Source: DATGSL01 sp964645585
Lineage (GTDB): Bacteria; Verrucomicrobiota; Verrucomicrobiia; Opitutales; T3Sed10-336
Direction: 5' to 3'
NCBI GenBank assembly: GCA_964645585.1
Contig: CAZYAN010000047.1
Coordinates: 1 to 30,427 of the forward strand
Length of the DNA stretch: 30,427 nucleotides
The notes under the pieces are model-generated. The model searched no databases and was not told the origin of the DNA. It saw only the letters and a list, made by a program, of their open reading frames with translations. A program made the position numbers and the translations under genes. This document shows positions 17,404 through 24,803 of the stretch, piece by piece (the stretch's first letter is position 1; every line of letters begins with the position of its first letter).

Positions 17404-17576
17404 GATGAAAAAGCTAAATGACTCCATCCCCCGCCCCACCGTCAAGGGAAATCACCTTTCCCTCCGAAACGATGAAGGCGGAACGCGGAAGAAAGAAGGG
17501 TTTCGGGCTCGCCTCGCAACCGGGTCCGATGTTACCATAAGGCGACGCCGCCTCGCCTCATCCGCCCAGGACGAGA

Positions 17577-17732
17577 ACGGGGTCAGCCCTTACTTCTTGC
17601 TGTGAGGAATCTCCGCTCATTAATCACGCAGCACCCGCGCAGGCCTGCCGAACGTTCCCACCACGGCCATACCCCCTGCCGAATATCAACCCTCACGCTC
17701 CGTCAACAACAAACAGTAAGGGCTGACCCCGT
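17577..17732. repeat. perfect 18-bp inverted repeat pair flanking 120 bp
   Basis: ACGGGGTCAGCCCTTACT at 17577-17594 recurs as its exact reverse complement at 17715-17732. The enclosed 120 bases encode nothing recognisable. The layout resembles a MITE or REP-type element; the GGGGTCAGCCCTTA wording reminds me of sequences near REP-associated tyrosine transposases, but no transposase gene is present. Confidence 0.7.
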
Positions 17733-17759
17733 ACCGGAAAGCTGACCCCGTACCGGAAA
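17722..17759 (+). repeat. 19-bp perfect tandem duplication
   Basis: GCTGACCCCGTACCGGAAA occurs twice head-to-tail (17722-17740 and 17741-17759). The first copy overlaps the right arm of the 18-bp inverted repeat, so the arm end was duplicated outwards. Confidence 0.9.
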
Positions 17760-17763
17760 GGAG

Positions 17764-17783
17764 GGCGGGTTTTCCAACCCGCC
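17764..17783. repeat. strong hairpin GGCGGGTT/AACCCGCC
   Basis: A perfect eight-base-pair stem closes a four-base loop (TTCC) right after the 19-bp duplication. It has no T tract and is most likely a REP-like palindrome, though it could act as a transcription barrier. Confidence 0.7.
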
Positions 17784-18005
17784 GGGAGGCCTTACCACCG
17801 TTTTCCGTAAACGCCGCACTGGATTTTATCCGCCCAATCTGATCGATACTGCGCGAATAGGTGAACCAGCCGACGACGGCCGACGACCAGTGATCCACGG
17901 AAAGAACACCAGCCAGACTAACCTTTGCAACTGGTCCAGCCCCGAGAGTCGTCCGGGATGTTTCGATCGAAAAACCTCGTCGTGACCCGGTCGCGGACCA
18001 TGTGG

Positions 18006-18011
18006 TAAATT
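18006..18011 (+). promoter_or_regulatory. candidate -10 box before small membrane-protein gene
   Basis: TAAATT lies 9 bases before the ATG at 18021, with TGACCC 17 bases upstream as a weak -35. No Shine-Dalgarno precedes the ATG, so a leaderless message is possible. Confidence 0.2.
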
Positions 18012-18020
18012 ACCTACAGC

Positions 18021-18374
18021 ATGACACCGTCTGATTCGGGCAATCCGCAGGCTCCGTTGAAGTCAAAACTGCTCCAGCTTCACCCGCTGAGCGGCGCGGC
18101 GCTTTTACTGCTGGACAACCTGTTCTTCAGCGCCAACGTGATGACAGCCGGTTTAAGCACCCCGCTCGCAATGACGTTTGCCTTTTCCGCCACCTTGCTT
18201 TCGGTCTGGGTCATCCAACGCAAATGGGGCGGCGATTCCCGTCGCAAAAGCTTCATCAAGGCGCTCGCCGCCGGCTTTGTCGCCGGTCTTCCGTTCTCAG
18301 TCGCCGGCACCGCCGTTGGCGCCTGGATCCTCGTCCGCGCGGGCATGACACCGCGTGGCCGCCGCCCGCTCTGA
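18021..18374 (+). CDS. small membrane protein of unknown function
   Basis: This 117-residue protein has a hydrophilic N-terminus (~20 residues) and three hydrophobic segments, about 21-43, 48-65 and 82-107, separated by a basic loop (QRKWGGDSRRKSF). The third carries small residues (AAGFVAGLPFSVAGTAVGAW) suited to helix packing. I do not recognise the family. It ends 12 bases before the S4-domain gene, so the two are probably co-transcribed. Confidence 0.7.
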   Translation: MTPSDSGNPQAPLKSKLLQLHPLSGAALLLLDNLFFSANVMTAGLSTPLAMTFAFSATLLSVWVIQRKWGGDSRRKSFIKALAAGFVAGLPFSVAGTAVGAWILVRAGMTPRGRRPL

Positions 18375-18386
18375 GTCTCGTCTCTC

Positions 18387-18773
18387 ATGTCAGCCGACCA
18401 AGATGAATTGCGAATCGACAAATGGCTGTGGGCCGTGCGGCTCTTCAAGACCCGGTCGCTCGCCATGCAGGCCTGCCAGGGCGGGCGCGTGAAGGTCGAT
18501 GGACGGAACGTCAAACCGGCGGCTTCCGTTCGCCCCGGCAATGTCGTGGAGGTCAGTCATCCCGGTTTCACCAAAACCGTCCGCGTAAAAGATCTGACCG
18601 ACCGCCGCGTTGGGGCTAAACTGGTCGAGGTCTTCTTGGAAGATCTGACGCCGGACGAAGAATACCAGCGCCAGTGCGAATTCCAGAGCCGTTCCCCCGC
18701 CCTGCGCGCCCGCGGAACCGGCCGCCCCACCAAAAAAGACCGACGAGAAACCGACCGCTTCTTCGGGCTCTGA
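18387..18773 (+). CDS. hslR: S4-domain RNA-binding protein, Hsp15 family
   Basis: This 128-residue protein matches Hsp15, which binds free 50S subunits carrying a nascent chain and helps recycle stalled ribosomes. The S4 RNA-binding domain spans about 8-70: LRIDKWLWAVRLFKTRSLA, the ACQGGRVKVDGRNVKPAASVRPGNVVEV strand-turn region, then a basic tail with RGTGRPTKKDRRETDRF, which is the usual Hsp15 C-terminus. Length fits the family (~130). It follows the small membrane protein by 12 bases and converges on the methyltransferase gene. Confidence 0.92.
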   Translation: MSADQDELRIDKWLWAVRLFKTRSLAMQACQGGRVKVDGRNVKPAASVRPGNVVEVSHPGFTKTVRVKDLTDRRVGAKLVEVFLEDLTPDEEYQRQCEFQSRSPALRARGTGRPTKKDRRETDRFFGL

Positions 18774-18780
18774 AGAGGTT

Positions 18781-18858
18781 GGTTATTGGTTATTAGTTAA
18801 TGGATATTGGTGACAGGTGACAAACCAGACACCAGGAACCAAGCACCAAGCACCAAAA
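18781..18858 (+). repeat. three adjoining heptamer repeat blocks
   Basis: A strict seven-base period runs across 78 bases with a change of unit: GGTTATT, GGTTATT, AGTTAAT, GGATATT, then GGTGACA twice, then after one spacer base ACCAGAC, ACCAGGA, ACCAAGC, ACCAAGC, ACCAAAA. It fills the gap between hslR and the convergent methyltransferase gene. Confidence 0.85.
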
Positions 18859-18863
18859 ACTAA

Positions 18864-20141
18864 CTACACATCAAACAGCACGATCCGGTTCGTGTTTGTC
18901 CCTTTTTCTCCATTGCTGACGCCCCAGCAGTTGGCGGTTTTCGTAAATTTCTGGTCGTTGATCAGAATCAGTCGCGGCGTCAGGCCGGCGGCGACGCCGC
19001 ATGAAACCACCGATTTCTCCAGGCGGATCGCGCCGCCTCGCACTTCGCCCACCTCAAAGGCAATATGTCCTCCCGGACGAACGACCCGCCGGAGCTCCCG
19101 CAGCACGGCGGTCATTTCCGACTCCCAGCGATCCAGACTGCTGGGCGTTGTAATCGCCACACTCGCCGGATCGATCATGCAAAACCAGAGCCGCAGCCAG
19201 TTGTCGCCAGCGTAATCAACCACGTCGAGAAATGGCGGCGAAGTCACCACCAGGTCGACCGAACCCGATGCCAGCTCAGGTGTCCGCGCCGCGGGAGCCG
19301 TCAGCAATCGCGCCTCCGCCCCAGCTCGGCGCACCGTCGCCAAGTCATCCGCGCTGACCGCCCCGAGAAGCTGACGCGACTTCCTCCAGATCAACAGCGG
19401 CACGTTCCGCTCCGGCGGCGTCTGGTTGCGCTTTTCGTTGATCCGGATCTGCGACTTCACCGATACCGCCTGGTTCGGCGGCAGAGTATAAACAGAAAAG
19501 AAGCCGGATGAATGACCGGTCAGCCGGTTGATCGCCACCATCCGAATCCAGCGGTCAACGGCGTCGAGCGATTCTTCTTCCTCCCGCGCGTGCAGGTAGG
19601 CCCGCAACGCGCCGATCTGCCGCAGCGTCTTCGGGTGATAGAAAACCAGCAGTTCCTCCGGCGTTTCTCCGGGACCGTCAAAGTCGATTTCATCCAGCCG
19701 CGCCTTTACCGCATCGAGACGCGGCGGCTGCAAGCGCGGCTCCACGAGCCGGCGGCTCAGCGGATTGATGTCGCATCCTGCCGGCAGACGCCCCAAGAGC
19801 GCCGCCTCCAGGCAGGTCGTTCCGCGTCCCATAAACGGATCGTAGACCCGGTCGCCCGGCGCCGTCAGGCGCTCGATGAAAAACCGCGGCAGTTGCGGCT
19901 TAAAGCAGGCGCGATACGAAATTTCGTGCAGACGTGAACCCGCACGCTGTTTCGCGGTCCAAAATTCGTTGACGAATACCGGAACCTTCCGCCCCTCCGC
20001 CGTATCCGCTTCGAGCACCCGCGTCTCCTTGCCAAATTCCGCAAACGCCGCGAGCTCCTCCTCAATCGTCAGCCGCTCCCGGGCAACTTCAGTCGCCCCC
20101 GCCGCATCAACTGGTTCCAAAGGAAGACGAGTCTGTTCCAC
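18864..20141 (-). CDS. DNA methyltransferase (N4-cytosine/N6-adenine type), apparently orphan
   Basis: About 425 residues. The AdoMet-binding motif I is DPFMGRGTT (101-109) and the catalytic motif IV is TSPPF (300-304), the SPP form common in N4-cytosine enzymes. The N-terminal FVNEFWTAKQRAGSRLHEISYRACFKPQLP resembles the motif X segment, so the order is X-I-(~190 residues)-IV. The region between is a probable target-recognition area. A late motif VRPGGHIAFEVGEVR is typical of the fold. The open frame continues to ATG 20252, but that part lies in a heptamer repeat and is unlikely to be coding, so GTG 20141 was chosen. No restriction endonuclease is next to it. The target sequence cannot be read from the gene. 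Confidence 0.85.
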   Translation of the reverse strand: MEQTRLPLEPVDAAGATEVARERLTIEEELAAFAEFGKETRVLEADTAEGRKVPVFVNEFWTAKQRAGSRLHEISYRACFKPQLPRFFIERLTAPGDRVYDPFMGRGTTCLEAALLGRLPAGCDINPLSRRLVEPRLQPPRLDAVKARLDEIDFDGPGETPEELLVFYHPKTLRQIGALRAYLHAREEEESLDAVDRWIRMVAINRLTGHSSGFFSVYTLPPNQAVSVKSQIRINEKRNQTPPERNVPLLIWRKSRQLLGAVSADDLATVRRAGAEARLLTAPAARTPELASGSVDLVVTSPPFLDVVDYAGDNWLRLWFCMIDPASVAITTPSSLDRWESEMTAVLRELRRVVRPGGHIAFEVGEVRGGAIRLEKSVVSCGVAAGLTPRLILINDQKFTKTANCWGVSNGEKGTNTNRIVLFDV

Positions 20142-20185
20142 GCCCCCATGGTTACAATCCTCCTCCGAAACGCGACCGAGAAAAT

Positions 20186-20256
20186 GAAAATCGAAATTTG
20201 AAACCTGAAAAATAGAAAATCCCCCGGTCCAAAAGCCAAAGTCCAGGGACAAATGG
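20186..20256 (-). repeat. degenerate heptamer repeats (GAAANNN and CCAAAGT types)
   Basis: Seven-base periodicity is seen in GAAAATC, GAAATTT, GAAACCT, GAAAAAT, AGAAAAT (20186-20220) and in CCAAAAG, CCAAAGT, CCAGGGA, CAAATGG (20229-20256). It lies upstream of the methyltransferase gene. Confidence 0.7.
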
Positions 20257-20320
20257 CACTAAAACAAGACCTGAATCCGAAGCGTGGAAGCGACATCTTG
20301 CGCATCTTGCCGCTTGGGAT

Positions 20321-20350
20321 CAGCGGCTGGGAACCGCTGCCACCTTTTTT
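20321..20350 (+). other. hairpin followed by T6
   Basis: CAGCGG (20321-20326) pairs with CCGCTG (20334-20339) around a seven-base loop; six T residues follow at 20345-20350. The T tract faces plus-strand transcripts, although no plus-strand gene ends here, so it may instead be a palindromic repeat next to the 3' end of the PDZ gene. Confidence 0.4.
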
Positions 20351-20408
20351 GTCAGCGTCATTTAAAGACTATGGCCCAGAGACCAAAGACTTCTTCACCC
20401 GTCTTCCC

Positions 20409-21824
20409 CTACTCCAGGCGCACCCGAACAACGGACGTCTCATTCTGGCGGCCAATCAGGAAGACAATTTCCGCACGTCCTTCTTCGAGCGCCTTAGCGA
20501 TCCCCTGGACCGCGTCTTCGTATTCCTTCGCCGCCACGCCGTCAATTTCCTTGATCCAATCGCCCATCATCATTCCAGCGGTGTGCGCGGGACTGTTGGG
20601 ACGGATAAACTGTACGATCAGGCCTTGGTCGGTTTCGATGCCGGTGCGCCGAGCAACCCCGTCAAACAGCAGGAACTCCCGGACGGTGATCCCGATTTTC
20701 TCAAAATATTCGCGGCGCGCCTCGCGCAGCGTCGGCGGCTGCATCCCAACCTCAACTTCGCGCTCGATTTCTTCCGAATCCCGAAGCAAGGTCAGCCGCA
20801 TCGTCGCCCCGGGCTCGCGCTTCTGCACTTCGCGCTGCACATACTGGGTCACCGCCTGATGGGGCCTGTAATACGGGATGCGCTCGCCGTCGATCGCCAC
20901 TAGAATATCGCCTTTTTCCAGATCCGCTTCCGCCGCCGGCGAGCCTTCAATAATCTCACTGAGGATCACCGCTCCCTGCTCCTCGATCCCGAGGAACTTG
21001 GCCACCTCTCCTTCAACCGGTTGCAGCCGCGAGACTCCCATCCACGACCGGTCTGTCCTGTCAGGCGTCTCCGGAATCCGATCGAGATACGGCAAGACTT
21101 CCAACGCCGGATAAAACGCTCCGGATTCCCGCAGTCCTTGAATCGCCACCGCGAGCCGTTCCTCGTTCACGTGAAGCACCGCCTCGCGCAGGTAGCTCAA
21201 GGTCGCCCAGCCAACCAGGTCGCCATTTTCCGCGAAAACGAGCGAGCCAGGACTGCTGACCGCCGCCATAGTAAATCCCATCCACTGCGGCAGCTCCCGC
21301 ATCAGGGACAGTTGGCTCGCCAGGTAATACGGCTCAAAATCGTAATCCTCATCCATCACCGCAATGCCCCAGAGCGGATCGCCCATGCGCGGCTCCGCCA
21401 CCGGATACGCGGTGACCGGCGTCACTCGGCCAATAAACTCCGGGTCACTCACGCGAAGGAAATGCCAGCCGTTCAGACCTTCCTGGCCGAGGTATTCCGC
21501 CGGAAACTCCGTCCGGGTCCGGAGCAGCGTCACTTTAAACTCCTTCAATTGCTCCGCCGGCATCCAGCCCGGAACCGCATGCTCAGGCAGCACGATCAGC
21601 CCGTCGCCATCGGCGACAATCCCAAGTTCCGCCGACGGCTGTCGGCTGATTTCCGTCTCCACGAAAAACCGCACCGCCACCACGGAGCGGATTCGCTCCT
21701 CAAACAGCCGCTCCGTTTCGTGCTCCTCCGCCCAGCCCGCGGAAGACAGTCCAACAAATAGCGACGGGAAAAAACCAAACAGCAAAACGAAGGCACGCGA
21801 ATTCGTGATCGTGAAAATGCTCAT
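20409..21824 (-). CDS. two-PDZ protein with degenerate HtrA-like protease domain
   Basis: This 471-residue exported protein starts at ATG 21824, which gives a signal peptide (TNSRAFVLLFGFFPSLFVGLSSAGWA); a longer frame to 21968 adds an improbable leader. Residues ~40-235 resemble a trypsin-fold DegP/HtrA domain: VLPEHAV could supply the His, but the usual Asp strand reads GWHFLRV and the GNSGG serine loop reads SSPGSLVF, so the catalytic site looks lost. Two PDZ domains follow, ~262-358 (AVILSEIIEGSPAAEADLEKGDILVAIDG) and ~376-465 (GLIVQFIRPNSPAHTAGMMMGDWIKEIDG). It probably works as a periplasmic peptide-binding chaperone or scaffold rather than a protease. It is divergent from aroA. Confidence 0.85.
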   Translation of the reverse strand: MSIFTITNSRAFVLLFGFFPSLFVGLSSAGWAEEHETERLFEERIRSVVAVRFFVETEISRQPSAELGIVADGDGLIVLPEHAVPGWMPAEQLKEFKVTLLRTRTEFPAEYLGQEGLNGWHFLRVSDPEFIGRVTPVTAYPVAEPRMGDPLWGIAVMDEDYDFEPYYLASQLSLMRELPQWMGFTMAAVSSPGSLVFAENGDLVGWATLSYLREAVLHVNEERLAVAIQGLRESGAFYPALEVLPYLDRIPETPDRTDRSWMGVSRLQPVEGEVAKFLGIEEQGAVILSEIIEGSPAAEADLEKGDILVAIDGERIPYYRPHQAVTQYVQREVQKREPGATMRLTLLRDSEEIEREVEVGMQPPTLREARREYFEKIGITVREFLLFDGVARRTGIETDQGLIVQFIRPNSPAHTAGMMMGDWIKEIDGVAAKEYEDAVQGIAKALEEGRAEIVFLIGRQNETSVVRVRLE

Positions 21825-21884
21825 AAGTGAATCAATCGAGTGGATAACAAGCTGGTTGGTTCCGAAAATCGGAAAACGGGAATG

Positions 21885-21957
21885 GAACAGAAGGCAGCGA
21901 AGGCAGCCAAGGAAGAAATGACAACAATCTTCCTCTGCCCTTCGTTTCCTTCTGTTC
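21885..21957. repeat. palindromic nonamer repeat island
   Basis: The left arm (21885-21915: GAACAGAAG, GCAGCGAAG, GCAGCCAAG, GAAG) has nine-base periodicity. The right arm (21929-21957, ending CCTTCTGTTC) is its near reverse complement, with a 13-base loop. It could fold into a long imperfect hairpin between two divergent genes. Confidence 0.75.
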
Positions 21958-22071
21958 GAATCTTCCATCGCCGTCCACCGCGATGCTGCCTCAATTCCGC
22001 TTGTCCGCTTTTTTATTTGTCTCGTTCCGCGCGCGCTTATCTTGTTGGATGGTCGCTTTGGTCATTTTGTC

Positions 22072-23448
22072 ATGGTCGATCCTTTGCCGATAGTTCCATT
22101 CGCTCATCCGGCCTCAGCCACCATCCGGCTGCCCGGCTCGAAGAGCGTCACCAACCGGGCCCTCCTGCTCGCCGCCCTGGCCGATGGCGAGACTGTTCTG
22201 CGCGGCGCGCTGTTCAGCGAGGACACCGAGATCATGATTGGCGCCTTGCGCGAGCTCGGCTTTCAGGTCGAATCCGATGAAGCCAGCGCGACGATCACGA
22301 TCACCGGTCTCGGCGGAAAAATTCCGAACCGCCAGGCCCGCCTCTTCGTCGGGAACGCCGGCACCGCCGCGCGCTTCCTGACCGCCTTTTGCGCGATTGC
22401 TCCAGAAGGGACCTACGAGATCGACGGCATCGAAGCGATGCGCAAGCGCCCGATGGCCGGTCTCCTCGACGCGCTCGGCGGTCTCGGCGCGGAAATCGAA
22501 TCCGACAACGGCCACTTTCCGATCCGGATTCACGCGCACGGTCTCGCCGGCGGCGAGGTTTCCGTCGACGCGAGCGCCAGCAGCCAAATGCTCTCCGCCC
22601 TTCTGATGGCCGCGCCGTTCGCGAGAACCGATTGCACGTTCTCCACCGGCGGAGTCCGCCTGCCGTTTGTGAAAATGACCCTGCGGATGATGGCCCAATT
22701 CGGCCTCGCCGCCGCCGAGGGATTTGCCGCCAGCCTCGCGGACGGCTCGCGGGTAACCATTCCCGCCGGGCAACCGTACCGGCGTCCGGCGAGCGGCCTG
22801 TACGCGATCGAGCCCGACGTGACCGCCGCGAGTTATTTCGCCACGCTGCCGCTGGTGACGCGCGGAACGATCGTCATCGAAAACCTGCCTCCGCCCGGGC
22901 GCGACGATGCGCTGCAGGGAGACGCGGCATATTTCCGCGTGCTCCAGGATCTCGGCGTGGAAATCACCGCGGCCGATTCGGGCGGCACCGCTTTTCGGGC
23001 TTCGGGCATCCGAGAATGCCCGGACCTCGACATCGATTTTTCCGGATTTTCCGACACGTTTCTCACTTTGGCCGCGATATCGCCGCTTCTCGGCTTCCCC
23101 GTGCGCATCCACGGGATCGCGCACACGCGCCGTCAGGAAACCGACCGCGTCGCGGGTGTCGCGCAAGAACTTCGCAAACTCGGCCAGCAGGTGACCGAAG
23201 GCGAAGGCGAACTGGTGATCGAACCTTCGTTTGACAAACTCCGCGCGCCAAACATCCAACGGATCGATACGTATGGCGACCACCGCTTTGCGATGAGTTT
23301 TGCGATTCTCGCCTGCCGCGATCTGCAAGCCAATGGGCAGCCATGGCTTGCCATCAACGATCCCGACTGCTGCGGCAAAACCTTTCCGACTTTCTTTCGG
23401 GTTCTCGAAAGCGCCCGCAACCAGAGTCATCGAAATGCCGTCTCCTGA
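22072..23448 (+). CDS. aroA: 3-phosphoshikimate 1-carboxyvinyltransferase (EPSP synthase)
   Basis: The enzyme joins phosphoenolpyruvate to shikimate-3-phosphate in aromatic amino-acid synthesis. The 458-residue protein shows LPGSKSVTNRALLLAALA (20-37) with the substrate Lys24, signature LFVGNAGTAARFLTA (91-105), EAMRKRPM (121-128), DASASSQMLSALLMAAP, IEPDVTAASYF, FSDTFLTLA and the second signature RRQETDRVAGVAQELRKLG, then YGDHRFAM. The NAGTA stretch keeps the Gly and Ala typical of glyphosate-sensitive enzymes. ATG 22072 was chosen; an upstream TTG at 22042 is also in frame. It starts the aroA-cmk-plsC cluster, with cmk 33 bases after it. Confidence 0.96.
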   Translation: MVDPLPIVPFAHPASATIRLPGSKSVTNRALLLAALADGETVLRGALFSEDTEIMIGALRELGFQVESDEASATITITGLGGKIPNRQARLFVGNAGTAARFLTAFCAIAPEGTYEIDGIEAMRKRPMAGLLDALGGLGAEIESDNGHFPIRIHAHGLAGGEVSVDASASSQMLSALLMAAPFARTDCTFSTGGVRLPFVKMTLRMMAQFGLAAAEGFAASLADGSRVTIPAGQPYRRPASGLYAIEPDVTAASYFATLPLVTRGTIVIENLPPPGRDDALQGDAAYFRVLQDLGVEITAADSGGTAFRASGIRECPDLDIDFSGFSDTFLTLAAISPLLGFPVRIHGIAHTRRQETDRVAGVAQELRKLGQQVTEGEGELVIEPSFDKLRAPNIQRIDTYGDHRFAMSFAILACRDLQANGQPWLAINDPDCCGKTFPTFFRVLESARNQSHRNAVS

Positions 23449-23481
23449 ACGACCGGGAACTCAGGCTGTTTCTTCCAATCC

Positions 23482-24165
23482 ATGACCGATCGCGCGGGTA
23501 TCATTGTCGTCACTATCGACGGAGGCGCCGCTTCCGGAAAATCGTCCACCGCCCGTGCGCTCAGCGAGCGTTTCGGCTTGCTGCACGTCGACACCGGCGC
23601 GTTTTACCGCACCGTGACCCTGGCTTTGTTGCGGGCTGGCGTTCGGTGCGACGACGCCGCCGCGGTCGAGAAGGCACTCGGCAGCCTGAAAATCGCCACG
23701 CGCGTTTCTGGCCGGAGCGGCCGGCTCGCGATCGGAGGCGAGGTTCCGGGCGCCGAAATCCGCGGCCCGGAGGTCAACGAAAACGTCTCGGTCTGCGCCG
23801 CCCAGCCGGCCGTTCGCGCGTTTCTTTTGGATTGTCAGCGCGATCAGGCGAACGTTGCCCAAGAACATGGCTTTCCCGGGCTCGTGATGGAGGGAAGAGA
23901 CATTGGTTCGGTCATTTTTCCCGACGCCGATTTCCGTTTCTTTCTGGAAGCCGATGAAGCCGAGCGCATGCGCCGTCGGGCCAAACAGGGCGAAAACGAC
24001 AGCATTGCGGAACGCGACAAAATGGATGCCGGGCGGAACATCGCGCCGCTGCTCTGCCCAGAGGGCGCGATCCGTATCGACAGCACGAAACTCAGCCTCG
24101 AAGAGGTTGTTGAGAAAATCAGCGGGTTCCTCGAACAGAAGCTCACCCGCGTGCCGCAGCCATGA
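23482..24165 (+). CDS. cmk: cytidylate kinase
   Basis: This enzyme phosphorylates CMP and dCMP with ATP. The 227-residue protein has the P-loop IDGGAASGKSSTARAL (12-27), where the usual DGPAGSGKST reads DGGAASGKSS, followed by LLHVDTGAFYRTVTLALL for the monophosphate site, GLVMEGRDIGSVIFPDADFRFFLEAD, and the lid EAERMRRRAKQ. Length is that of the long bacterial Cmk. Its last four bases overlap the start of plsC (ATGA), so translation is probably coupled. aroA-cmk adjacency is common in bacteria. Confidence 0.95.
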   Translation: MTDRAGIIVVTIDGGAASGKSSTARALSERFGLLHVDTGAFYRTVTLALLRAGVRCDDAAAVEKALGSLKIATRVSGRSGRLAIGGEVPGAEIRGPEVNENVSVCAAQPAVRAFLLDCQRDQANVAQEHGFPGLVMEGRDIGSVIFPDADFRFFLEADEAERMRRRAKQGENDSIAERDKMDAGRNIAPLLCPEGAIRIDSTKLSLEEVVEKISGFLEQKLTRVPQP

Positions 24166-24800
24166 ATCTCGTCTACGCCGCTGGTTATTTTCTCTCGAAA
24201 ACGGTTTTCGACCTGTTCTTTCCGGGTGAAGTCGCCGGTGTCGAAAATATTCCCCGGTCGGGCCCGTTTATCATCGCCGCCAACCACGCGAGCTTTTTCG
24301 ATCCGCCGGCGATCGGGTGCCGGGTGCCGCGCGAGCTTCATTATTTCGCGCGAAAAACCCTCTTTAAACCGGGCTTGCCGGAAAAGATCCTGCACAAGGT
24401 CAACGCGATCCCGGTCGATTTGGAAAGCGAATCCGACATCAGCTCGCTCAAGACGGTGCTGCGCATCCTGAAGGAGGGGCACGCGATCGTGCTGTTTCCG
24501 GAAGGCACGCGCACCGCTGACGGCGATTTCCAGCCCGCGCGCGCCGGAGTCGGACTGATCGCGTGCAAGAGCGGAGTTCCCGTCATCCCCGCGCGGATCT
24601 TCGGGTCCTACGAGGCCTACGGCCGCCATCAAAAGCGCCCCAAACGCAACGCGCCCATCAGCGTGATCTTTGGACAGCCTCTTTTCCCCGACAAGCTCGC
24701 TCCGGACAAAGCCAAAGGAAAAGATCGCTACCAAGCGGTCGCGGAAGCCGTGATGGACGCCATCCGCGCTCTCCCGCCCCCGCCAAGAGTCGAGCTCTGA
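24162..24800 (+). CDS. plsC: 1-acyl-sn-glycerol-3-phosphate acyltransferase
   Basis: This membrane-associated enzyme makes phosphatidic acid by acylating lysophosphatidate. The 212-residue protein contains the catalytic HX4D motif NHASFFD (41-47), the glycerol-phosphate-binding FPEGTR (112-117), and the later VPVIPARIFGSYEAY block. The N-terminus (VYAAGYFLSKTVFDLFF) is hydrophobic and probably membrane-associated. It overlaps cmk by four bases and ends four bases before the peptidase remnant. Confidence 0.93.
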   Translation: MNLVYAAGYFLSKTVFDLFFPGEVAGVENIPRSGPFIIAANHASFFDPPAIGCRVPRELHYFARKTLFKPGLPEKILHKVNAIPVDLESESDISSLKTVLRILKEGHAIVLFPEGTRTADGDFQPARAGVGLIACKSGVPVIPARIFGSYEAYGRHQKRPKRNAPISVIFGQPLFPDKLAPDKAKGKDRYQAVAEAVMDAIRALPPPPRVEL

Positions 24801-24803
24801 CCC

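Larger units (their letters stand above)
17404..18020. other. divergent intergenic region rich in repeats
   Basis: About 617 bases separate purS from the next plus-strand gene. Open frames here look like chance. The content is an 18-bp inverted repeat, a 19-bp tandem duplication and a strong hairpin, all listed separately, plus candidate promoters at each edge. This resembles the debris of a small non-coding mobile element rather than a gene. Confidence 0.55.

Noticed and set aside
17686..17898. Short minus-strand open frame over the inverted repeat in the purS gap
   Set aside because: Its N- and C-terminal halves are translations of repeats and hairpins, with no ribosome site or homolog-like composition.
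22114..23430. 438-residue minus-strand open frame opposite aroA
   Set aside because: aroA on the plus strand has all the family signatures; the antisense frame is a by-product of high GC content.
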